From Patiria miniata (taxonomy: Eukaryota > Echinodermata > Asteroidea > Valvatida > Asterinidae): 64,000 nt of DNA. The position numbers and the translations under genes were made by a program. Location: the NCBI RefSeq assembly GCF_015706575.1, contig NW_024037054.1, positions 1,612,001-1,676,000 on the forward strand. The letters run 5' to 3'. Shown here in pieces: positions 45,801 to 57,073 of the stretch; the first letter of the stretch is position 1, and each line of letters begins with the position of its first letter. The notes under the pieces are model-generated. The model saw only the letters and a list, made by a program, of their open reading frames with translations. It had not been told where the DNA came from and did no database searches.

Positions 45801-46500
45801 TAATCCACAATGCATTTACAATGAGTAACTTGTGGTACCTCTCATTGACTGTCCCACGGATCAAAACCAGTCGACTGATATTGACCCGCCACAGTACTAA
45901 CCATGTAATCTGACCATTGGTGACCAACCTCTCATTGACTGTCCCACGGGTCAAAACCAGTCGACTGATATTGACCTGCCATGGTGCTAACCACATATAT
46001 TCAATCTGACCATTGGTGACCAACCTCTCATTGACTGTCCCACGGGTCAAAACCAGTCGACTGATATTGACCCGCCATAATACTAACCATGTAATCTGAC
46101 CATTGGTGACCAGCCTCTCATTGACTGTCCCACGGGTCAAAACCAGTCGACTGATATTGACCCGCCACAGTACTAACCTTGTAACCTGACCATTGGTGAC
46201 CAACCTCTCATTGACTGTCCCACGGGTCAAACCAGTCGACTGATATTGACCCGCCATAGTGCTAACTACATATGCAATCTGACCAATGGTGACCAACCTC
46301 TCATTGACTGTCCTACAGGTCAAAACCAGTCAACTAATATTGACCTGCCATGGTGCTGACCACATATATGCAATCTGACCAATGGTGACCAACCTCTCAT
46401 TGACTGTCCCACGGGTCAAAACCAGTCGACTGATATATTGACCCGCCATAGTACTAACCATATATGTAATCTGACCATTTGTGACCTGCCTGTGTTGAAA
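45800..46500. repeat. 90-96-bp satellite-like array, seven units
   Basis: GACTGTCCCACGG-type blocks start at 45847, 45937, 46033, 46123, 46213, 46306 and 46402. Spacings are 90, 96, 90, 90, 93 and 96. Each unit has TGACCATTGGTGACC and CCAGTCGACTGATATTGACC. A 183-codon frame is open across 46323-45772 on the minus strand; its repetitive product resembles no known protein. Confidence 0.93.
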
Positions 46501-47177
46501 GTAAAGCAGAATTTTGACTGTTTGTGACCCGTTAAACAAAAGGAGGGTGCCATATAAGTTACTTTTAGATATTTCCATACCCATCTCCACCCAGCCCTGC
46601 CCCTCCCTACGCTACCCTACCCGACCTGTTCAATATGTCTCTTATCCTCTTTCCACCCTCGCCCTCACTACCCTCAATCCTATCCCACCCTCTACCTTGC
46701 CCGACCTGTTTCCATCCTGTCCCATTTTATTCCTCATTTCTTTCCCCAATCTTTGCCCTGAATCCTACCCTACTGCTCTGAGTTTTTATGATTGTATTAC
46801 AGTAATCGTGCATTTGTGATAGTAACATGTGGGTCATTCCGCCTTGTAGGGACACAGTGCGTGTTACATCTAAATATTTGGTTATATTATTAAAAGTATC
46901 AATGCATTCTAAACAATTGTTCAACATAATATTTATCTAAGGGTGTTAATACTTGAGAAAGTTTGAAATCATGTGAATGTACTGGTACTTTGACAAAAAT
47001 ATGAGCAAAAATGTATTTAACTCAGACGTAACATTGATACTGTGTCAGTGTTACATCCAACTGTTCTTTTTTGCAGGTTTTTTTTTTGGACATTGCATAT
47101 TTATAACTGGACACCTAATGCACCAAGAAAAGCTTTTGTTTTGGTATAGTCAGGGTTCAAATATAGTAGAAACAATA

Positions 47178-47847
47178 CAGGGTGAGTCAAAAAAAAGCGG
47201 AACCCAAACCCCCAAAATTATATTTCATATTTGAAAAAATATGTAGCACCAAAAATAATAATGACTGGAAAGTCAATTTCATAAGCTACTTTTGGATGAA
47301 AAAAATTACTGAAATAGGTCAATCAGTTAAAAAAATGTCGCCATTTAAACACGATGACCCTAAAACCTGTCTCATCCAAAAAATGCAATTTCAACAATCG
47401 TCGTCACAATTGTCTTCAAACATCACCAGCAATGAAATCTTAGTTCAAACATTAACAATATGCAATAAAGTCCTTTTGAAGGCCCGTCTTTTTAAAAAAG
47501 TAGATTTTATAAATCATATTGTTTGCCTTACCAGGGTTGTTAATCAAAATATTGTGTGCTACAGTTGGTGACAGTTGTTGAAACAAGTATTCTGTGTCAT
47601 TTTTTTTGTTAATCCGAACAGTCAAAACACACAATAAATGGATTTTTTTTGGACGAGACAGGTTTTAGGGTCATTGCGTTTAAATGGTGATATTCTTTGA
47701 ACGGATTGAGCAATTTCAGTATTTTTTTCATATAAAAGTAGCTTTTGAAATTGGCTTTCTAGCCATTATTATTTTTGGTGCTACATATTTTTTAAATATG
47801 AAATACATTTTCGGAGGTTTGGGTTCCGCTTTTTTTGACTCACCCTG
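47178..47847. mobile_element. mariner-like non-autonomous element M1
   Basis: 670 bp with ends CAGGGTGAGTCAAAAAAA and the inverse, flanked by TA on both sides (47176-47177 and 47848-47849). The inverted arms extend about 170 bp (GGAACCCAAACC, ATGTAGCACCAAAAATAATA and the inverses). TA duplications and CAGGG ends fit Tc1/mariner-type elements. The 129-codon frame inside is not a transposase. Confidence 0.82.
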
Positions 47848-48264
47848 TACCTTAATGTGGTCGAAACGGTGTCAAAATCACTCAATGGAAGTGTGACATT
47901 TGGGGTTGAAACGGTGTAAATGTTACGTCCACAACCAAGCTATCATTTCTGCTCTGGACATTTGACACTTGACTACCATAACAAAAGCTTTCTTAGTGTG
48001 TTGCATGTACAGGGTCGACCTTAATTGTTTTTTTTTCACAAGCCAGCCGGGGCTACTGAAACCGACTCTTAACTAGCCTGCGGGCATTTTCACTAGCCTG
48101 CATGTTTTTTGTTTGTTTTTTGTTTGTGCAGAATGTCTCATGAACAACAATGTGTATATTGTAAAATGTGTATAGATCCTGAAAGTTGACCCCTGGTGGC
48201 ACGCTTCAGGGCCCCTTGAGAAGGAAAATTAACGTGTAAAAGTCAAAGAGTTTTTGACATTAGT

Positions 48265-48710
48265 TTTTACCACTCAGCTGAGAGGCTCGAGGGGTATTGT
48301 CATCGCCTACGGCGTCCGTCCATCCGTCCGGACGTCCGTCAGGGCGTCTGTCCGGGCAGCTTAGTTTCCGGATGATAACTTGAGTTAGAATTGTCGTTTG
48401 GGATTGTAACTTCGGTAGGGGGTTGCCCTTGGGAGTAGGCAAGTTGGGATTGGTTTTGAGGTCAAAAGGTCAAAGGTCTAGATCACCGTGGTAAGTTTAA
48501 AGTAAATGGTTTCCGGATGATAACTTGAGTTGTAAATGATATTTTGGTGTCTAACTTAGGTAGGGGGTTGCCCTTGGGTACAGGCAAGTTGGGTTTGGTT
48601 TGGGTCAAAGGTCAAGGTCACCGTGGTGAGTTAATGGTTCCTGCATGATAACTTTAGTTACACATGATATTTGAGTTTGGAATGTCAGTTTGCCCTTTCG
48701 ACAAACTCCG
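48265..48710 (+). repeat. GTCCGTCC repeat with duplicated GGATGATAACTTGAGTT module
   Basis: Starts CTGAGAGGCTCGAGGGGTAT, followed by the simple block CGTCCGTCCATCCGTCCGG. Then TTTCCGGATGATAACTTGAG with GGGGGTTGCCCTTGGG occurs twice about 130 bp apart. AGGTCAAAAGGTCAAAGGTC-type hexamer repeats follow each module. A widely dispersed invertebrate repeat type; a fragment is at 40674. Confidence 0.7.
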
Positions 48711-49949
48711 GCTGCAGGGTTTCAACAGCAACGCTGTTATTTTGTTACATTGATTTCTTAAGAAAATCACCCTCATAATTGTATGGAAACTGAAAAGTCA
48801 TATAACGAGAAAGAAAAATATTGTGCCAAAATTTGACCTCTCACTTCCAAAAACTTCCGTATGGACTTGTGAATCTTGATCACTCGTTCAAGCATGAACA
48901 TTTATGAAATAATTTTGTGGCACATTGGGTAAAAACTCAAACTTAAACAGGAGACTAAAATGTCTTTTGGGACGGACAATTCTTTTGAATAAACTTGGAA
49001 TGATTTATTTTCATTTCCATACAAATCTAAAATGACCGTTGATAAGAACTGTATTAAAACGTGATCAAAACAGACGTGATCCAACCAGGCGACCTTGGAA
49101 TGAAAATAGGCCACAAGTAAAATTTGTTTTTACCCATTATCAACTGATTTCTCATCTATTCTGAGGCAATTTTGTCAGTGTTTTTAATAAACAGATCTAA
49201 AACTTTAACCCTTTGAAACAGTTCATAAAATTATACACAAATTGATACAGGTTTGCTTTCTGAATTTCATGATTTCTTCCTGTTCTTTCATCTTTGCCGT
49301 AGCCCAATAATTTTTTGACTCGCCAGCCGGGCTACTTAAAGAATAGTTTGCCTAGCCCGCAGCTGTTTTGACTAGCATTTGGCTAGCGGACTACCAATAC
49401 TTTTGAACCCTGATGTGTAGTAAGAAGTACATAAATTGAATTTGGGTAATGTTTTACAGAAATTAAAAAAAAAAGATACTAATGTAATATTCGGAGGACA
49501 CGGTGTCAGTGTTACGTCTGAATGACATTTTTGCTCATATTTTTGGCAAAATACATTCAAATAATTTAAAACTTTCATCAGTAGTGAAACATGCAACAGC
49601 AAGGCATACATACTTTTTATAATATGGTCATACATGCATGTCACACATTGTGTCCCAACCCGCTGGAATGACCGATACGTACACGTAGTATTTGGCTAAT
49701 TGTCTTTGTCGGAATTTTAAAATATTTTTCAATGTATTGTGTACCAATTTTTTTAAAATTGTACACTGGGTAAACAATTTTCATGTAATTTTTAGCATGT
49801 CCATAAATAAATCAAATCTAAAGTACATATAGTCACTAATTTCTAGACGATATGTCAATTTATGCACGTATTCATGATATAAGACAACCCTCAGACTGGT
49901 CTTAAGTTCAGACCAGTTCTGCCATGTTGCTATTTAAGTCATTAATGAG

Positions 49950-50340
49950 ATGGAATTTTGTGTTGGGGTGATTGAAATCAAATTACATGTAGGTTTTGCC
50001 CTTCACCAATGTATAAACACTGTATAAACTGTATACTGAGTATACAGTATTTATACGTCAGTGAAGGGCAAAACCTAATTTGATTTACATCACCCCGACG
50101 CAAAATTCTTATTATTAATCTTATTAATAATTAATGCGGTACCCACTGCTATGTTCATTAGATTCGAACCAGCCAACTGATCTCGTTAGCTCGGTGGTCG
50201 AGTGGTAAGACATCTGCACTAGAAAGCAGGAGGTCGTGGGTTCGAGTCCCACCCGAGTGATTTTTTCCAACTTTCACTTGGGAGGTAACACATTGAGTAT
50301 ACAGTGTTTATACGTCGGTGAAGGGCAAAACCTAATTTGA
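49950..50340 (+). repeat. tRNA-Ser-derived SINE within hairpin-forming flanks, copy 2
   Basis: The tRNA-like part is at 50189-50259. Upstream, GGTTTTGCCCTTCACC (49992) and GTGAAGGGCAAAACC (50061) form a hairpin; GGTGAAGGGCAAAACCTAAT returns downstream at 50319. Same arrangement as 39080-39500. Confidence 0.7.
50189..50259 (+). repeat. tRNA-like head of the SINE (tRNA-Ser type)
   Basis: Nearly identical to 39336-39406. The T-arm GTGGGTTCGAGTCCCAC is perfect and the acceptor pairs CTCGG with CCGAG. The anticodon region CTAGAAA again matches tRNA-Ser(AGA), but the stem has an extra base. Confidence 0.68.
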
Positions 50341-52385
50341 TAGTTAAGTCATGTTGAACACAGTTAAGTCATGTTGAGCGCAGTTAAAGATGAGTTAATC
50401 TTTCAAAGATGCATCTCAGCATTTCGTGAAATCAGCCCCAGACCAACCAAGAGTGGATGGGCCATGATGATACCATCCCCTGATATTTGAACTAGGACCT
50501 TTATAGGGGAAAAAGAGGGGAGAGTATCTGATTGTATTTTTGTCATTTCAAGGGAATGCCATGTGTCAGGGTACATTATGGTCTGTTGTTATAGGCTGCT
50601 TAAGGCCAAAAAAATAATATTTCTGCTTCTGGTTACCCTACCTACCCTATTGTGACAGCCCCTACCCTAATTTATTTTTGGAAAAATGAGTGGAGAAACC
50701 CACAACCATGACTACGTTTTACCCTTTACTGCATGCAGACACATAATCAACACACACACAAAAAACTCAAAAAAACAAATTTTAAAATTACCTACCTACA
50801 TTTTGTTGTACCTACCCTATTTTCAAATGCCATGTAATCGGAAGCAGAATTTTTTTTTGGGGGGGGGGGCCTAATTTATACACATAAAATCGAATAAGAT
50901 ACGTGCATGAATGTACAGTATGTATGTTTAATGTTGCGTTGGCTGGCCACGATTTCAAGAAATTATCATATGCAAAATATTAAAAATATCAGACCTGTTG
51001 CCAAAAGGGTATGATTAATTGTAGCAAAGTTAATTGATACTTGCTGGTGGACGATACCTTTCAGAAATATTTATCAAGATACTAAGAATTTCATGACTAT
51101 GTAAAAGAATGTACAGTGTATTTTTGAGCTTTAATAATTTGAGTTTCACTCAACTTGCAGTAATTACCTCTAATAAGGTGTCTTTTTAAAGTTTTGTTTG
51201 ATTTTGTATACAGAAACAAATTCACTACCAGTCACTTCATTTACAATGTACATGTAGATTGGAGTGCGTGCTCATGGGCACTTTGCTCCATCAACAGAAA
51301 TTTTTTTTTTTGCTTTTAAACCAAATCTAAGTAGCTTAGCAATGCATTGCATTGCATGAGATCTAAAAAAGACATGCCTTTTGTAGGTCTCCCAGTGTGT
51401 ACTGCAAATACATGTAGTACAGACATTGCATTGCATTGTGTTTACAAATTGCCATGAATTTCCACCCTTTCCAGTGTTTGTGAGTGAGATGCACCTTTAC
51501 TTGAAATTTCATTCATTCAAAAATTAATTATCCAATTCTCTTCTAAATAGTATTCTAATATAGGGACTAATATTTAGAATACTAAATTTTAAAGAAACTA
51601 CTGAGTCATTTAGTTCATTTGACATCCACTACATATGGTAAACAAGAAACGTTTGTCATGCTTCTCTCATTAATCTTATGGAATTAATAGGGCCAATGCT
51701 TTTCCGTTTCAGAAAAGTGCAAATTCCATTTTCAAAAATCCTACATTCCGTATCGGGCTGAAAAATTCTGTTTCACATTTATTCAATACATAAAAAGGCA
51801 TTTAAACATATAAAAGAAAAACCTGCAGGCGTAGGCACATGACTGTGATGTCATTTTAATCGTAAAGATGCGGTGCTTATTCCATGGTATACGTGACAAA
51901 AAATGCCACAGAACTGGGTACTACTGGGTACTTTTGTGGGCGAGCTATTATTGTCAATAAGAATTAAAATAACAAGAGAACTACCATATCTGGTACGAAG
52001 CATGCACGGCAGCCTAATCCTGCGCAGAATTGTTTTTATATTGGTCATTTGCAAGACATGTTTTTTTCTTCTCCTTTTTTATGAACATCATTCCATTTGC
52101 AACAAGGTAAAAGAAAAACCTTTCTTGTGTGTTTCTATACTATAAACATGCTTGTAACATCAGGTGAAAAGAATCAGTTCTGTAACGATCACCTGAATCA
52201 GCCACTGATTTGGATGTCATAAAGCGTCGTGTTGAACCTATGCTTGATTTCTTTTGCAAAGTTAAGGGTCGGAGAGTTACATTGGTTGACGCCAACCGCC
52301 ATTTTTAGGGTCATGGCTTAATACGTCCCTTGCAGACAAAGAATCGCTATCCTGCAAACAAGGAATCACTATCACTATTATCGAT
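50341..52385. other. gene-free stretch
   Basis: No exon recognised. A MITE-like end GTGAAATCAGCCCCAG (50429) mirrors GGGCCGATTTCAC at 40819. The CCATGTAATCGGAAGCAGAA block at 50830 recurs at 45355 in diverged form, each followed by a G run. Confidence 0.45.
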
Positions 52386-52560
52386 TATAGGGGAGTCGGG
52401 TTGACATAGCGGTACTTTCCTTGCCTTCTACCGCTATGGTTCGAATCCCACTTGGGCCAACATGTGGATTGGGTTAAAATCCCTACCTGATTCCGTTGGT
52501 TTTCCCCACAGTATTCTTCTGGGGTTTTCCTCCCACCCACAAATTGTATTTTCTTGTCAT
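52386..52560 (+). repeat. tRNA-derived SINE-like segment
   Basis: GGTTCGAATCCCACTTGGG (B-box type) is followed by CCGTTGGTTTTCCCCACAGT and GGGGTTTTCCTCCCACCCA, a combination found in common marine-invertebrate SINEs. The A-box half is weak. Confidence 0.5.
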
Positions 52561-53089
52561 TGTCTCCTCTCTACAGGTAATAATGCTTGCGAGCTACAGT
52601 GCCCTTAGGGCACTTTTGAGGAATTCTTGGTTTCATTACCAGAAATATATAATAATCTCCACCTTTCTTTCCTATGATTTCACTCTGAACAAATAACATT
52701 TTCAAAATACATGTAGGCCTAAATACCCAAACCTCGCTTACTACTCACCCAAGTGAATTCCATACCAATTTCATCGTTATTTCAGTATTGTGGCAACATC
52801 ATTTAATATTGTATGGTTTGAAACAATACCTCATCGGTGGTTCATTGTTCCCATCCTTTTAGCGGGTAAAAGCCCTTTACAAATTATATAATAGTTACTG
52901 CAAAACACTCCCATTGATCTTTATGCAAACTTTAACCGGCATGCTTTGCGTGCAATTTTAAGACTGGCGCAGCACGCAGTTGCAGCTGGCGTTGTAGCAC
53001 TTGACTGGCGAGTTTCCAGTATTCAAATATTGTGGGGTGCTGTGGTCCATGTTACAGTGATCGACTTGTGTGCTGTGGTACACGGGTTT

Positions 53090-53425
53090 GAATCCTGAAC
53101 GTGGGAACATGGTGCTTGTGCTCTTCAGCAAGGCATTTTACCATTATTGCCTTGTCCTTCAGATGGGACGTCAAACCGTAGGTCCTGTGTGTTGTGTAAA
53201 GAACCCAGTAATACTTATTGCTAAGAGAAGGGGTTTGCCCCGGTGTTTCTGGCAGTGGCTGCAATGTGCGCTGCAGCACCTTGTAAACCCTTATAAGGTG
53301 CTACATAATGGGTATCATATTTCTTGTAAATTTCATTTACCTGTCTTTCATAATAGACATAATCTCCAGCGCCTTGAGTACCTAATTGTTGGTAGATACG
53401 TGGGCAATGTAAGACTCCGTCATTA
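53090..53425 (+). repeat. SINE-like repeat V, direct copy
   Basis: Includes GATGGGACGTCAAACCGTAG, AGAGAAGGGGTTTGCCCC, GTAAACCCTTATAAGGTGCT and GCGCCTTGAGTACCTAATTG; the inverse copy is at 44474-44690. It ends just where H3 begins. Confidence 0.7.
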
Positions 53426-53427
53426 TT

Positions 53428-55119
53428 AGGTGTTGGGCCTTGAGCCCAACACCTATTGTTATTGTTCTCCTCGGCAAATTCTCAGCAAATTTTTCTCCAG
53501 AACTGTTTGTCAAAATGAAAACATATATGCACTTCAATTGTCAATACATGATTGCACAACCCACTAAAGATGTGCTTTTTTTGCAATTACGTCATCAGGA
53601 CGTCATCATGGGTCACGTGACGTCACTTAAAAAAATTAATCAATTTAATCTTTGAAATTCAATATAAAATCAACCGTGAGAGACCGGAACTTGAATTTTT
53701 CGGGAATCGACATGATAATATATGATCTTCATTTTATCTTGTGCGCGTCAAATCACGTGACCCTTCCTTCTGGTCGAAACCGGAAGTGCCTAATAATTTG
53801 AAAGTGGAAAAAGATGTGAACTTGCTTTCAGCGATGTTAGTCTGTGGGTGGGTTGACCTTTCAAAAAATATATTCGATGACGCCATGAAGTTTTCGAGCG
53901 CCCTCTAGCGGCAGGTTAAAAAACGTCAAAAACGCATTTTCACTTGATGTCTGTGGCGAAGTTTGCGGTAATCACTTCAAAATTAATGTACATGATGACC
54001 TTAATGCAGACAAGACCTGTGCGCGAAAAAAAATTGATTACGTCATCGGATCCGAAGTTACAATAAAAAAGACCTTTAAACCTTCAAAAATTGCTAAAAA
54101 ATCAACTGTGATAGATATAATCAAGATTTGGCTATATATAGCACAGTTGAAATAGCTCTTGAACTTTCTGGTAATAACGTCACAATGATGTCACCAAGTA
54201 TTATATATTTATTATATTACATTACAAGCAATCAAAGATTTCTAGATTTAATCTTTGAAAATCAATATAAAATCAACTGCTACAGATTTGATTTTGTTTT
54301 TTATTACAATCGATACAATATTGCAGGGTCTTCATTTTTGGTATTACATGTAAGTGCAAAATCACTTGACCCTTCCTTCCGGTCGAAACCGGAAGTGCCT
54401 CCATTATTTGAAATTGGCAGAAGATGCGAACTTGCTTTCAACGATGTGAGTGTCTAGCTGCCTATAGGCAGTACTGTAAAAAAAAAACACAGGTGACGTC
54501 ATCAAATGTTAGAGAGCCCTCTGGCGGCATGTTGAAAAAGTCAAACATGGATTTAAACATGCATATTTTGAGTTGATGTGTGTGGCATGATGTGAACACT
54601 CCTCGTAGGCAACTCGGCAACTGTAGGCAACTCGGGTTGGGACGCATCATTTTGGGGAGCCTGCCCTAAGGGATTAAGATATTTATAAGCACTTATTCTA
54701 TAATTGGTTTCTAAAAGGAGCGAAGGTCACTCTGCCTGAGAGATTTCAAGCATAATATTTGGTTGCTAAATTGAATTTGTCGGCCAACAAAAGTATTATC
54801 ATAATGACGTACCTGAAATGTTAACTTGTTTTGTGAATATACCCGTGAATAAATGGCTGAGAACGATCTGTTACTGTTATGCTAGCATAATACCGCAATT
54901 CACCAGAAAGTATAGTTCCAGAAAGCAGTGTGGCTAACAGGTGGTATTTCATTTAACCACAAGTCATTATCTCGCTGGGACTGTGGAGCAGGGAGGGGAG
55001 TTCCCCAGGGGCTTTCAACAGTGTGAAACTAGCCACTTTCTTAAGAGGGCTGGTTTCCTCATGTAAAGTTTGCGGTAATCCATGGCCCAACACCATGTGG
55101 TTGTTCCTACAACCTCTAG
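53428..55119 (+). mobile_element. rolling-circle element H3 (complete)
   Basis: 5' end: a 27-nt hairpin (53428-53454) with arms AGGTGTTGGGC/GCCCAACACCT, then TATTGTTATTGTTCTC. 3' end: GGCCCAACACC (55084-55094), a hairpin GGTTGT-TCCT-ACAACC (55099-55114), TCTAG at 55115-55119, then T. 1692 bp. The interior shares CACGTGACCCTTCCTTC, CGAAACCGGAAGTGCC and GCGCCCTCTAGCGGC blocks with H2, inverted as expected from the opposite orientation. Non-autonomous. Confidence 0.75.
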
Positions 55120-57073
55120 TTATCATTATTATTATTCCGTCAAACGCAGTTTCGAATAAATGAATACTAAATTATTTGAATTATTCAAAAACGAACATAC
55201 CTAGTATTGTTACCTTACAAATTGTTGTTGGAATTTTTTTTTAACTGTGACCATATGGTTATCTCTTGCAAGCATTAAAAAAACTACATGTACATGTATT
55301 TGTATTTATATGTACATGAATACATGCATAGTATGCATTTGTATAATTCTTTTTTTATTTTGCAATGCAAATTTTTTAAACATCTGGTGGTGATAAACAA
55401 TCCATTTACTTAATTGCTTACACTAGCAATGGTTGAATTGTTTTACAGTTAATGGCTACCTAAATTGCAGAATTGTACATCAAACACAAGTTGTAGTGAT
55501 CTCAATGGTTTACACCATATGTACATGTGCATATACCTTTACAGCTGTTGGGTTCATCATGATGTAAACGAGATACACTATATATACATGTAGCTGTACT
55601 CTAATAGATGAACAGTACTAGTACGTGTACATGTATGCATGTATTTTCTATGTTCTCAATTTTGATGTTGTCGTGGTAAAAGTTTCTACTGTTGACTACA
55701 TGCATCATACATGTACATACATAGTTCTTGCAAGTCTTTGAAGTCTTCATGGAGTTGGAACAGAACAATTCACATCGTTTTCCCACTGCACAGTTACATG
55801 TACAGTTGTCATTGTGTGCTACTTTTGGGGTCTCAGTAGTTGGACAGTTGTGTTGGTTCATTCATCCAGTGTCACTTGGTTGAGTAGTTTATAGTAAGCT
55901 GTTTTAACAGTTAGCCCTGTTGCACAGGCAAGGATGTACCACTTTACCATGAGCTGAACTGGTAGTTGACAAATTACAGTCAGTGTGTATGGCCATTTTG
56001 TGTGGAACATGTAAAGTGCAACATTTCAGGGGAGCCGTTGGAAAGTAGTACACTAATAAGTACGCAAATGCACAGGCACCATTTGCAAATGGACAGTGCC
56101 AAATGGAACCATGTTCAGTACCATCAGCTATCCCATGAAAGGTGAGTATTTACATGAGACGTGTTGACTTTACGTGTTGTTTTATGTAAATTTGCTGTAG
56201 TTTGGAATGAAGAGTCAATTGTCACATGTGGGCAGTGTAATGTACACACATGTATGTGTCACATGTGCAGAGTTATACCGGTATGTGTGCGCATTTTACA
56301 ATAATGTGACAAATAACATGGTAGGACATTTACATTTATGTGAACTGGATGGTCTTTGGAAGAAAACAAAGAAGACCATCATTAATTACGTTTGCAACAT
56401 TGTACTTGTCAATGGAAAACACAAAATTTGTAATGGGAATACACATTTATTTTGAATACATTGTATGTAATAAAGCAAAAACTTTGTCGAAATAGGAACG
56501 AAATTTTTAGACACATGAAGCTGAAAACCTGTAACATTAAATGTACGTTTACACGTACAATGTATATGAAAACACTACATGTTTAATTTCTTATGGCATT
56601 TACTCAAATGTTATCACTGATTTAAATCAATTAATTTCTGCATGAAAAAGAAATTTTCTTTAAAACTTTTTAAAATTATTTCTTCATTTAATGAATTGTA
56701 TTTTTATATTCTAAGGCTTCATCCTAGTAATTGGTATAAGATACTGATATAGATGTAAGCCCCATATAACAACAGCATTGACTTATCTTTCCTTTTTGAA
56801 CCTTTTACCAAAAAGAAGTCGTGATTTAAATCAACTAATATTTCCCAACAATTTTACATGTTCCCAATTTAGAGAAAATTAATTCCTACCAGGTCAACGT
56901 ACTCAACTGGATAATATACTACAACAAAAAGTTGATGTTTCAATGATTTGCATTACATGGTTCTAATCTCTCATTATTGGAGTTTTTGGGATGCCTTCAC
57001 GTACATGTATGATACTCTTGGGTCTTCAAGAAGCACTTCTTTGCTGTTGTTATCAAAGAAGAAAATGCTACAT
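55120..57073. other. gene-free stretch rich in TACATGTA
   Basis: AT-rich, with repeated ACATGTA/TACATGT words (for example near 55289, 55627 and 55797). The 82- and 86-codon frames have no recognisable features. No element with two ends was identified. Confidence 0.5.

Larger units (their letters stand above)
46831..49672. mobile_element. inverted-repeat element W4 with GTTACRTC motifs, hosting M1
   Basis: Outer ends GGTCATTCCG and GGAATGACC with GGGACACAGTG/CACATTGTGTCCC inside. Further in, AGACGTAACATTG and CAGTGTTACGTCT also pair. Motifs of the form TGTTACRTC recur near 46862, 47049, 47920 and 49512. M1 (47178-47847) and the GTCCGTCC repeat (48265-48700) lie inside. No matching flanking duplication is evident. 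Confidence 0.6.

Noticed and set aside
46514..46819. Proline/serine-rich protein
   Set aside because: It derives from a CCCTACC-rich low-complexity stretch with no conserved features.
50189..50259. Functional tRNA-Ser gene
   Set aside because: Extra base in the anticodon stem, no long variable arm, and a second copy with identical flanks show it is a SINE.
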